In this document: piece after piece, positions 22,033-28,895 of the stretch
Layout: every line of letters begins with the position of its first letter
Numbering within the stretch: the first letter of the stretch is position 1
NCBI GenBank assembly: GCA_018817245.1
Contig: JAHIUG010000010.1
Span: 1-33,450, forward strand
DNA length: 33,450 nucleotides
Direction: 5' to 3'
Origin: Patescibacteria group bacterium
GTDB taxonomy: Bacteria > Patescibacteriota > Patescibacteriia > 2-12-FULL-60-25
Made by a program: the position numbers and the translations under genes
Notes under the pieces: model-generated
What the model was told of the DNA's origin: nothing
Databases searched by the model: none
The model's input: the letters and a program-made list of their open reading frames with translations, nothing else

Positions 22033-24534
22033 ATGAAAGACCTGCGGATTGTGATTGTCTCTTGGAACGTAGAGAATTTGCTCGAGTGTTGTTTGAGATC
22101 GCTACCAGAAGCATGTCGAGGTTTGAGCTGGGATGTGGTTGTTGTGGATAATGCATCTCAGGATGACAGTGTAAGCGCTGCTCGTCGCATGGGAATTAAA
22201 ACTGCGCAGGAAAGCGAGCATGGTCCGAGGACTGTGGTTAAAGTTATTGCGAATTCTGAGAATCGCGGATTCGCGCGCGCGTGCAATCAGGGAATCACTG
22301 GTGCTGACGCAAGATACGTTTTAATCCTTAATCCAGATACAGAATGTCCGCCTTTATCTTTGTTCAGATTTATAAATATTGCTAATGCTTGTCCTGACGC
22401 CGGAATACTTGGTCCACAGCTCATCTATCCGGACGGAAGTTATCAGGAAAGTGTTCGTCGTTTTCCAACGATTTGGAGTCAGGTTGTGATTTTGAAAAAG
22501 ATACACCACATTGCGCCGTGGCATCCAGCTTATACAAGATATTTGGCAAAAGATTTGATACTAGAGCGCGAGCAAAGTGTAGACCAAGTTATGGGCGCGT
22601 GTTTTCTTATTCGTCGAGAGTTGATTGAACAGGCGGGCGGATTGGATGAGCGATATTTTGTGTGGTTTGAGGAAGTTGACTATTGCAAGCGGGCTCATGA
22701 GCTGGGATGGATGGTTCGTTATGTCCCATCCGTGAAAGTGGTGCACCATAGTGGGCAAGCATTTGCGCAAGTGTACTCATTGAAAAAGCAGCGTATGTTT
22801 AATGACAGTCTGCTTAAATATTTTAAGAAGTGGCATCCGGGCTGGCGTTTTTGGTTACTAAAGATAACAGCGCCGTATTCTATATTTTTGACGTGGATGA
22901 TGAGCGGACGGGAGAAAGTTGAAAGTCAAAATCCAAATGTCATTGCGAGGAGCGGAGTGACGCAGCAATCTTTTCGAAAAGATCACCACGTCGCCCCAAA
23001 AGCTTTCGGAGCTCCTCGTGATGACAATAAGATAATAAAGAAGGATTGGATTATTTGGATCTTTGCGATTTTTCTACTTGAAGCGGTTTCTTTATCTTTT
23101 GTTTTTTGGCCGTATGAACGGGGCGCTATCACAATGCTTGTTGGTATTGGCATGTTGTTTTTAGCTTGGCGCCGGCCGGATTTGGGGTTGGCTATCATCC
23201 TTCTTGAGTTATTAATTGGCGCAAAAGGCTCTCTGCTAAAAATTCCAAACGGGTGGGATTTTGATAATGGAACATCTCTGCGCATGGTGTTGCTTTTTAC
23301 TTTTATAATCGGTTGGTTGTTTAATGCAATCACATATTGGCGCGCGAATTTTTCTGTCATTTCGACCGAGCGGAGAAATTTCGTTCGGAATTTAGTGCGC
23401 GGCAGAGGAGCGTGGATCGCGCTTGCCATTTTGTGTGTTTGGGCTTTTATGCGCGGAGTTTGGTTGGGGAATGGCGCTTTATTAAGAGATGCGAATGCCT
23501 GGGGATTTTTATTAATATTAATCCCTGTTTTGGATGTTGCATTACGTAAATCCGATAGTTTAATACGCCACGCAGTTAATGTGATCATCGCATCGCTAAT
23601 CTGGCTGCCTGTTAAAACGTTAGGCCTGTTATACGTTTTTTCTCATGGTATCAAATCTTTATCGCATCCCTTATATCTTTGGGTCAGAAGAACGGGCGTG
23701 GGTGAAGTCACGTTGGTAACCGGTAATTTATTCCGCATTTTCATACAATCTCAGGTTTATGCGCTTGCCGGATTTTTGTTTGGAAGTTCTTACGCGTTAT
23801 CCGAAACCCAAAACCTAAAACCCGAATCCCGTGATGTGAACATCTTCTGGATCATACTTGTCGCCTCCTCAGTCTCAATTCTGATAAGTTTATCGCGCAG
23901 CTTTTGGGTAGGATTATTTTTCGGATTGCTGGTGTTGTTGATTCTAAAAATAATCTATTTACGATCTTTGGTGAGCTGGAATTCGGTTTGGACAATTTTT
24001 TCCGCTGTTGTAATTGGAGCGGGTTTGATTTTTGCCGTTGTAGCATTCCCATATCCGTATGTTGATGTTGGATCGCTGAAAACCTTGTTTGGTTCGCGGG
24101 GTTCAGTTACAGATGTTGCTGCAGAAAGTAGATGGAACTTGTTGCCGGTTCTTGTAGAAAAGATAAAGGACGCACCAGTTCTCGGATCTGGTTTTGGCGC
24201 AACCGTGACATATCAAACAATGGATCCGCGTATTCGAGCGCAAAATTCGGATGGCTGGTACACCACGCACGCATTTGAATGGGGTTGGTTGGAGCACTGG
24301 ATTAAGTTTGGGATTTTAGGGATTCCTGTTGTTGCGTGGCTTCTTTTGTCACTCATGATGCGTTTGTGGAAATTAAAAACCGACTGGTGGATCCGAGCCG
24401 GTTTCATTTCTTCATTAACCGCATTAGCAGCGCTTCACATCTTCACGCCATATTTGAATCATCCTCTCGGCTTTGCATTTTTGTTAACAGCAGAAGGATA
24501 CATAACAGCAAAATCGAACATTAAAGAATACTAA
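22033..24534 (+). CDS. glycosyltransferase family 2 fused to an O-antigen ligase/polymerase-like membrane domain
   Basis: A protein of 833 residues. Part 1 (about 1-290) is a GT2: IVIVSWNVENLLECCLRSL, VVVDNASQDD (37-45), ILNPDTECP (98-106), MGACFLIRRELIEQAGGLDE and WFEEVDYCKRAHELGW, as in rhamnosyltransferase-like enzymes. Part 2 (about 335-833) is a polytopic membrane protein with about ten helices, the block SRSFWVGLFFGLLVLLILK, and an extracellular loop with PVLGSGFGATVTYQT and FEWGWLEHWIKFGILG, typical of Wzy/WaaL ligases. The linker at 295-335 is encoded by a heptamer array plus a TGTCAT-ended element (22914-23026), and further repeat peptides occur near residues 441-452 and 590-600. The start at 22033 follows the GT2 family; the upstream frame is repeat DNA. 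It is the last gene of the locus. Confidence 0.85.
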   Translation: MKDLRIVIVSWNVENLLECCLRSLPEACRGLSWDVVVVDNASQDDSVSAARRMGIKTAQESEHGPRTVVKVIANSENRGFARACNQGITGADARYVLILNPDTECPPLSLFRFINIANACPDAGILGPQLIYPDGSYQESVRRFPTIWSQVVILKKIHHIAPWHPAYTRYLAKDLILEREQSVDQVMGACFLIRRELIEQAGGLDERYFVWFEEVDYCKRAHELGWMVRYVPSVKVVHHSGQAFAQVYSLKKQRMFNDSLLKYFKKWHPGWRFWLLKITAPYSIFLTWMMSGREKVESQNPNVIARSGVTQQSFRKDHHVAPKAFGAPRDDNKIIKKDWIIWIFAIFLLEAVSLSFVFWPYERGAITMLVGIGMLFLAWRRPDLGLAIILLELLIGAKGSLLKIPNGWDFDNGTSLRMVLLFTFIIGWLFNAITYWRANFSVISTERRNFVRNLVRGRGAWIALAILCVWAFMRGVWLGNGALLRDANAWGFLLILIPVLDVALRKSDSLIRHAVNVIIASLIWLPVKTLGLLYVFSHGIKSLSHPLYLWVRRTGVGEVTLVTGNLFRIFIQSQVYALAGFLFGSSYALSETQNLKPESRDVNIFWIILVASSVSILISLSRSFWVGLFFGLLVLLILKIIYLRSLVSWNSVWTIFSAVVIGAGLIFAVVAFPYPYVDVGSLKTLFGSRGSVTDVAAESRWNLLPVLVEKIKDAPVLGSGFGATVTYQTMDPRIRAQNSDGWYTTHAFEWGWLEHWIKFGILGIPVVAWLLLSLMMRLWKLKTDWWIRAGFISSLTALAALHIFTPYLNHPLGFAFLLTAEGYITAKSNIKEY
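22938..23026. repeat. TGTCAT-ended palindromic element, copy 4, in frame inside the fused gene
   Basis: It begins TGTCATTGCGAGGAGCGG and ends AGCTCCTCGTGATGACA, with ends complementary over 14 of 17 positions. It closely matches the 5' part of copy 1 (5188). It is translated as roughly VIARSGVTQQSFRKDHH and APKAFGAPRDD. A heptamer array (22914-22941: GAAAGTT, GAAAGTC, AAAATCC, AAATGTC) lies directly before it. Confidence 0.9.
23355..23390. repeat. half copy of a TGTCAT-ended element inside the ligase domain
   Basis: TGTCATTTCGACCGAGCGG and then AGAAATTTCGTTCGG match the left arm of copy 2 (7247). It is translated in frame as VISTERRNFVRN, between two membrane helices. No right arm is seen nearby. 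Confidence 0.7.
23801..23831. repeat. in-frame heptamer array in the ligase domain
   Basis: CCGAAAC, CCAAAAC, CTAAAAC, CCGAATC, CCG. It encodes SETQNLKPESR, a hydrophilic loop between helices. Confidence 0.85.
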
Positions 24535-24537
24535 TCC

Positions 24538-24699
24538 TTATAATAAACTCAAATGACCTCCTCCCCGGGTTCCGCTCCGCTTCACCCTGGGTTTCCATTC
24601 ATTAAATTTCGCTTCGCGCAGACTCGTTTTGCTCGTCGGCCATTCATCCCCGCATTCCGGCTTCTTACTAACAACTACTCGTGATTTGTTGGCCTCCAT
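24538..24699 (-). other. G+C-rich repeat-like patch with a 53-codon open frame
   Basis: The gap after the fused gene holds a G+C-rich stretch unlike its surroundings. CCCGGGTT (24568-24575) can pair with ACCCTGGG (24590-24597). The minus strand is open from ATG 24699 to TAA 24538, encoding a basic 53-residue peptide (MEANKSRVVVSKKPECGDEW and so on), with no Shine-Dalgarno sequence and beginning just after the PaaX-like gene's terminator. It is more likely a remnant of a repetitive or mobile sequence than a working gene. Confidence 0.35.
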
Positions 24700-24711
24700 G
24701 CAGGGTTTCCT

Positions 24712-24750
24712 GGAAAAGAAAAAATCTTAAAAAATATATTATTTAAGATT
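24712..24750 (-). terminator. intrinsic terminator of the PaaX/Cas2-like unit
   Basis: Read on the minus strand: stem AATCTTAAA/TTTAAGATT (9 bp, 24750-24742 and 24731-24723) with a 10-base loop, then TTTTTTCTTTT (24722-24712). A 34-codon minus frame starting at 24779 crosses it and is therefore probably not a gene. Confidence 0.8.
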
Positions 24751-24782
24751 AATGAATTTTTTTGAACATCCATTGCCATAAA

Positions 24783-24812
24783 TTTCTCCTATCGGCAAAT
24801 TCTGCGTAATTG
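24783..24812. repeat. 30-bp direct repeat, downstream copy
   Basis: It is identical over 30 bases to 25461-25490. On the minus strand it reads CAATTACGCAGAATTTGCCG and ends GATAGGAGAAA. It lies six bases after the stop of the PaaX/Cas2-like gene. An ATG follows on the minus strand six bases after AGGAG (24779-24777). Confidence 0.95.
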
Positions 24813-24817
24813 TGTTT

Positions 24818-25378
24818 TTAGGATTTTTGGCGTTCGAAATAGAAACGCCGTGCCAGTCTCTCGTGGCTGCCAAGGTTAGGAATTGTTAAAATTTCAACGC
24901 GCGAGGAGATTTTAAAATTTGATGCGAGTAGCTTGATATCATCCTTACAATCAAAAGGATAAGCATAGACACTTTTTTGAATTTTATAACAGCCGATAGA
25001 TTTTAAAGTATGTTGAAATTTCCGCCGCATATTAGACCTTTCGGAAATATCAAACATTATCAGTCGCCAAAAATGATCCCATTTGTTACCTTTGATTTTC
25101 TTTAATTTTGCCTTTGTATAACGGAAAAAACCCTTTTTAGTTATGTAAATTGGTGAGTGCTCATCCTCTGGGCAATATTCAATAAAACCATTAATTCTCA
25201 TTTCACGAAGCGATTTTTTAATGCGCCAAATTGAATACAGGCCGAGTTTTTTGAAAATCTTATCAGCATTTCTGCCTTGAGCTAAGAAAGCTGCTAAGGT
25301 TAACAGGCTTGAGGTAGCTAGTATCTCAAGTATCGCATCGGTGGCAGTAGCTAGTTTGTCTTTTGTTTTTCTTTTCAT
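24818..25378 (-). CDS. PaaX-like protein: winged-helix N-terminus plus Cas2-like domain
   Basis: A protein of 186 residues. The N-terminal 90 residues look like a winged helix (LATATDAILEILATSSLLTL, then SLREMRINGFIEYCPEDEHS and IYITKKGFFRYTKAKLKKI). The C-terminal part has the ferredoxin-like Cas2/PaaX pattern: KWDHFWRLIMFDISERSNMR, RKFQHTLKSIGCYKIQKSVY and YPFDCKDDIKLLASNF. PaaX is known as a repressor of phenylacetate catabolism, but no such genes are here; solitary genes of this type are common in Patescibacteria and are often mislabelled Cas2. No CRISPR array or cas1 is present. AGGAG lies two bases before the ATG. Both sides carry an identical 30-bp repeat. A regulator or a nuclease-like role are both possible. 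Confidence 0.78.
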   Translation of the reverse strand: MKRKTKDKLATATDAILEILATSSLLTLAAFLAQGRNADKIFKKLGLYSIWRIKKSLREMRINGFIEYCPEDEHSPIYITKKGFFRYTKAKLKKIKGNKWDHFWRLIMFDISERSNMRRKFQHTLKSIGCYKIQKSVYAYPFDCKDDIKLLASNFKISSRVEILTIPNLGSHERLARRFYFERQKS

Positions 25379-25427
25379 ATCTCCTATATATACCGCTGCA
25401 CTATTTTTTGTCCTTTGTCAAGTTTTG

Positions 25428-25457
25428 CTAACCAAAGGTCAAAATTACGATTGTCAT
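25428..25457 (-). other. possible 9-residue leader peptide
   Basis: On the minus strand ATG (25457-25455) follows AGGAG of the 30-bp repeat at a six-base spacing and reads MTIVILTFG before TAG. It lies upstream of the PaaX-like gene. It may be a true leader, or the remnant of a gene start cut by the insertion of the PaaX unit. Confidence 0.35.
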
Positions 25458-25460
25458 TTT

Positions 25461-25490
25461 TTTCTCCTATCGGCAAATTCTGCGTAATTG
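25461..25490. repeat. 30-bp direct repeat, upstream copy
   Basis: The second copy of the sequence at 24783-24812. On the minus strand it ends in AGGAGAAA and is followed by ATG at the same distance as in the other copy; the bases after the ATG are also similar (ATGACAATCG versus ATGGCAATGG). Confidence 0.95.
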
Positions 25491-25559
25491 AAAAACTCCA
25501 CTGATAATAGGTGGAGGATTCGGTGTCAGCGGATTGATTATTTTGTCGGGATAGGTGGT

Positions 25560-26468
25560 TTACTGCCAAGATGAGCAACCGCGCAGAAAGTCAGAGCCTG
25601 ACATTTTAGGTCTGCCTTCTGGCTGAACCGTGACCAATCCGAGCGCGGAATCGTTAGCGCATGCCACACAAGGCATTTGGTTTTGCAAGAAACGCTGTCC
25701 GGGTTTTAGATTTTGGTTAGCGCAAACTCGCGCTCGTAAGATTTTCAAACGTTTTCCATCAAACTCAAACCACGTACCGGGCCATGGATCATAAGCGCGC
25801 ACCAGACGTTCGATCTCCTCCGCAGACTTATTCCAGTCGATTTTCCCCTCTTTGCGTTTTAATGTTTTGCAAGTTGTAGCAAGATCATGATTCTGTTCGA
25901 CTGGCTCGATTCTTCCATTTAGAAAATCTGCGAGCGCGTTTGGAAGTGTGTCCGCGCCAAGTTCGGATAATTTATCGCGCAATGTGCCGCCAGTGTCATG
26001 ATCTTGGATTTCAATTTCCTTAGTGGCTAAAATCGGACCATGGTCGAGGAGCGCATCCATCTTCATAATTGTGACTCCGGTTTTTTTATCTCCCGCAGCA
26101 ATAGCAGCCTGAATTGGAGATGCGCCACGCCAGCGAGGTAACACAGATCCGTGAACATTAACAACGCCGTGTTTTGGAATATCTAAAAACCATTGCGGAA
26201 GAATCTTTCCAAAAGCTACTACAACAAAACAATCGGCCTCCGGTATCCGGTATCCAGTATCCGATTTTAATTTTTCCGGTTGATGGACTGGGATTCCGTG
26301 TTTCTCAGCGCAGATTTTTACAGGAGGGGACACGAGTTCGGAATGACGACCCACAGGTTTATCTGGCTGCGTGATTACGCTCACAACTTCAAAACGCTCA
26401 TCATTGATAAGCGCTTGCAGGCTGGGCACGGCAAAATCCGGCGTCCCGAGGAAAATTATTTTAAACAT
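25560..26468 (-). CDS. fmt: methionyl-tRNA formyltransferase
   Basis: A protein of 302 residues, the usual length. IIFLGTPDFAVPSLQAL opens the formyltransferase domain, N104-V-H106-G-S-V-L-P-R-W-R-G-A holds the catalytic asparagine and histidine, and D142 lies in LLDHGPIL. A C-terminal OB-like domain follows from about 205. It formylates initiator Met-tRNA. Residues 69-76 (SDTGYRIP), in a surface region that varies in the family, are encoded by a heptamer array. It starts one base after the def stop and has AGGA six bases upstream, so the two are co-translated. Confidence 0.95.
   Translation of the reverse strand: MFKIIFLGTPDFAVPSLQALINDERFEVVSVITQPDKPVGRHSELVSPPVKICAEKHGIPVHQPEKLKSDTGYRIPEADCFVVVAFGKILPQWFLDIPKHGVVNVHGSVLPRWRGASPIQAAIAAGDKKTGVTIMKMDALLDHGPILATKEIEIQDHDTGGTLRDKLSELGADTLPNALADFLNGRIEPVEQNHDLATTCKTLKRKEGKIDWNKSAEEIERLVRAYDPWPGTWFEFDGKRLKILRARVCANQNLKPGQRFLQNQMPCVACANDSALGLVTVQPEGRPKMSGSDFLRGCSSWQ
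26241..26264. repeat. in-frame heptamer array inside fmt
   Basis: CGGTATC, CGGTATC, CAGTATC, CGA on the plus strand; on the coding strand GATACCG/GATACTG words. Similar GGTATAC/AGTATAC words recur at 32864. Confidence 0.85.
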
Positions 26469-26469
26469 A

Positions 26470-26952
26470 TTATTCCTGTGCCAATTTAGACCCCCGAGTT
26501 ATTTCTTTTGCTTTGTCGATAAATAAAATTCCGTCCAAATGATCAATTTCGTGTTGCATCACTATCGAACTAAAACCTTTGCAGTCCAAGTCCACGCGTC
26601 TGGCATAACGATTAAGCGCGCGAACAGAAATTTTTTTGTGACGATCTACCAAGCCCCAAACTCCGGGCACGCTCAAGCAACCTTCCTCATTGTCGATCAT
26701 GGATGTCGAACTTTTTATTACTACCGGGTTTATGAAAATCTCAGCACCTTCATCTGTGTTTATTACAATAATTCGCTCGTTGCGTCCGACTTGAGGCGCG
26801 GCTAATCCAACACCGTCCGCTTGTTTCATGGCCTCAATCATTGCATTCAAATAATCCTGAAATTCAGGAGTGTCAATTTTTTCTTGATCTACCTCTTTAG
26901 ATGGTTGGCGCAATGATGGCGCGGGTAGAGTGATGATCTTCAAAGTTTTCAT
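26470..26952 (-). CDS. def: peptide deformylase
   Basis: A protein of 160 residues. The three motifs are complete: G47-V-G-L-A-A-P-Q (motif 1), E90-G-C92-L-S (motif 2) and Q133-H134-E135-I-D-H138-L-D (motif 3). C92, H134 and H138 bind the metal and E135 is catalytic. It removes the formyl group from new proteins, partnering the adjacent fmt. The leader upstream holds degenerate heptamers (TACGAAT, and TTCGTAT words at 27040-27075). Confidence 0.96.
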   Translation of the reverse strand: MKTLKIITLPAPSLRQPSKEVDQEKIDTPEFQDYLNAMIEAMKQADGVGLAAPQVGRNERIIVINTDEGAEIFINPVVIKSSTSMIDNEEGCLSVPGVWGLVDRHKKISVRALNRYARRVDLDCKGFSSIVMQHEIDHLDGILFIDKAKEITRGSKLAQE

Positions 26953-27076
26953 GTTATGACGAATTACGAATTGTGTTACGCATTTTACAAATAGTTGAAA
27001 AATGAATTATTTGAATTTATTGGTTATTTGTGACCATTCGTAATGTTCGTATTTCATTCGTCTATTCGTAATCTTT

Positions 27077-28834
27077 TTAGCACAAAAATGCGATTGGGTC
27101 AAGGTCAATTATGGCTTTTTTTGCGAAAGGTTCAAGAAAAGCGCGGATTTGTTGTTCTGATGTTTGGTCTGGTGGCAGAATGTGAATCACAAAACGAAGG
27201 TTACGGGTTTTACTGCGAAACAAAACAGGAAACGGGCCTTCGAGCTTCCACCCGTCCGCAAGCGTGTCTGAAAGCTCAGAAAAAAGAATCACCGCGTCTT
27301 TTTCAGTTCCGTCAATCAGAATTTTAATTCGAGTTTTTGCAGGAGGATAAGAGAAAGTTTGGCGCTCTTTAATTTCTTTTTCCCATGCATTTTGCAAACC
27401 CTCAGACGTCAACCACGCGCGAGCTTCTTCTAAAAGTTCTTGCGAACCCTGCACAAGAATTTGCGATTGCGCAACCGAGGCGCTCGCAGCAAGACGTCGC
27501 CACGCGACAACAAGACGCTCACGTTTGCGGATGTCTTCTGAATAACCGCCGATCAATGAGAGATCCGTAATAATTATTAGAGAATTCGGAGTGATTGAAA
27601 GTACGCGTAATTCCGGAAGATCAACAACCCGGATTTTCTCAGTACCAAAATGTTTTTTCACTTCTTGTTCCAACTGCGTTTTTCCCATGCGCGATTTGTT
27701 TAGATCAGCGCTCCCGCATTTTGGACACATGACCTGAATGGAAGATTTTCTGCTGCAGCGACCGCAAATTCCCTGCGTTTCAAAACAAGAAATCGGAAAT
27801 GAACAAAATTCGCACAACGCAGTCCAGCCGCAATCACGACAAACCGAGCGAGATCTGTGGCCGCGGATCGGGTGAATAATAACAATCGGTCGGTTTTCCT
27901 CCAGCGCTTGTTGAATTTGCATCTCGCAATGTGATGAAATATTTTCCACTGGGGATCGCGCTCCATATTGCCAATGATCATAGAAGATTGGTAACTGGTA
28001 TTCGATTGTAGGAAGTCGGAATTCTGTATTTTGGAATTCGGATAGTGGTGGGGTTGTTCCGATTGAAACTACTTTTAAGTCAGGACGTTGTTCAGCTGCT
28101 GTTCGAACGAGCCAGCGCGCGTCAATGCGTGGCTCTGATTCATCTTGTTTAAAATCATCGTTTTCCGGCTCGTCGACTATAATCGAGTCTGCTGCGTGCG
28201 CTAGCCAGGCTCCGATTCTTGTAGCAACGAGAATTCCTTGTTTGCTTTGCACAAATTCAGTCCAACTTTTCCAGGCAGCGCCATCCGCCATATCGGAATG
28301 TAAAACCGAGGATTGCAGTTTTTTTGAAAGTTGATCCGCACGATTTTGCCACGCAGTTAAAATGAGAACACGACCACTCATGTTTCGGACTTGTTCGATA
28401 AGCGTGGATTGACGGTCGAGCACGTAAACAGCTTGTGGCTTGTAGCTTGTAGCTGGTAGCAGATTCAATTGGGTCTTTGTACCCCCATCTTCTTGTTCTT
28501 TTGACTTGATTTTTGCCGGGATCTTTCGCAGCCAGGACTGTAAAGTTGTTGGTTGTGAGCAAAATGAACGAGCGGCCGCATTTTTCAATAACGGGATTAC
28601 TAAATCTGAAAGGTGGAGGAGCGGCTCAGGGTCCTGAAGATCAATAATTCTGTCCGCATAAGCGCTCTCGGTTTTTCGTTCAACTATAAGCGCTGTAATT
28701 TTTCTGTTACGAAAAGGAACGCGAATAAGATCACCAATTCTTAAATCGCTGTGCTCCTCGATTTTGTAATCAAATACATTCACGCCATAAGGCGTGCGAA
28801 TAACAGGAACAACCGAGATATATTTCAGGTCCAT
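27077..28834 (-). CDS. priA: primosomal protein N' (PriA)-like, helicase motifs degenerate
   Basis: A protein of 585 residues. The N-terminal DNA-binding domain is recognisable (YISVVPVIRTPYGVNVFDYK, then LRIGDLIRVPFRNRKITALI). Eight cysteines in the CRDCGWTALCEFC and CGRCSRK...CPKCG segments form the zinc sites, and the C-terminal domain is present. However, no Walker A (GSGKT) is found where expected, and the DEEH motif reads VDEPEND. ATP-driven unwinding is therefore unlikely; a role as a DNA-structure-binding loader is possible, as proposed for degenerate actinobacterial PriA. The start at 28834 fits the family; the longer frame runs into a heptamer array. The coding arrays lie at 28430-28462 and about 27990-28045. 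Confidence 0.82.
   Translation of the reverse strand: MDLKYISVVPVIRTPYGVNVFDYKIEEHSDLRIGDLIRVPFRNRKITALIVERKTESAYADRIIDLQDPEPLLHLSDLVIPLLKNAAARSFCSQPTTLQSWLRKIPAKIKSKEQEDGGTKTQLNLLPATSYKPQAVYVLDRQSTLIEQVRNMSGRVLILTAWQNRADQLSKKLQSSVLHSDMADGAAWKSWTEFVQSKQGILVATRIGAWLAHAADSIIVDEPENDDFKQDESEPRIDARWLVRTAAEQRPDLKVVSIGTTPPLSEFQNTEFRLPTIEYQLPIFYDHWQYGARSPVENISSHCEMQIQQALEENRPIVIIHPIRGHRSRSVCRDCGWTALCEFCSFPISCFETQGICGRCSRKSSIQVMCPKCGSADLNKSRMGKTQLEQEVKKHFGTEKIRVVDLPELRVLSITPNSLIIITDLSLIGGYSEDIRKRERLVVAWRRLAASASVAQSQILVQGSQELLEEARAWLTSEGLQNAWEKEIKERQTFSYPPAKTRIKILIDGTEKDAVILFSELSDTLADGWKLEGPFPVLFRSKTRNLRFVIHILPPDQTSEQQIRAFLEPFAKKAIIDLDPIAFLC
28430..28462. repeat. in-frame heptamer array inside priA
   Basis: AGCTTGT, GGCTTGT, AGCTTGT, AGCTGGT, AGCAG. 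It encodes LLPATSYKPQA just before the place where the Walker A motif would be. A second, weaker array (about 27990-28045: GTCGGAA, TTCTGTA, TTTTGGA, ATTCGGA) encodes the LSEFQNTEFRLPTIEYQLP segment. Confidence 0.85.
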
Positions 28835-28843
28835 GATTCGTTT

Positions 28844-28892
28844 CTCGTAACTTGGATTGAATCGAGTTATGAGTTTCAAGTTACGCGTTCCA
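28844..28892. repeat. heptamer array before priA
   Basis: CTCGTAA, CTTGGAT, TGAATCG, AGTTATG, AGTTTCA, AGTTACG, CGTTCCA: seven degenerate units that fill the gap between priA and the next gene. The words resemble those at 18570-18668. Confidence 0.7.
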
Positions 28893-28895
28893 AGC

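Noticed and set aside
24675..24779. 34-codon frame after the downstream 30-bp repeat
   Set aside because: It has a good ribosome binding site but reads through the intrinsic terminator hairpin at 24712-24750; probably a remnant.
24818..25378. CRISPR-associated Cas2
   Set aside because: The Cas2-like fold is only the C-terminal part, an N-terminal winged helix is present, and there is no array or cas1, so a PaaX-like protein is the better call.
25384..25578. 64-codon minus-strand frame upstream of the PaaX-like gene
   Set aside because: It runs through the 30-bp repeat, overlaps the end of fmt, has no ribosome binding site and no protein-like composition.
28835..28879. 15-residue N-terminal extension of PriA
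   Set aside because: It is encoded by heptamer repeat DNA, and the family starts at the second methionine.
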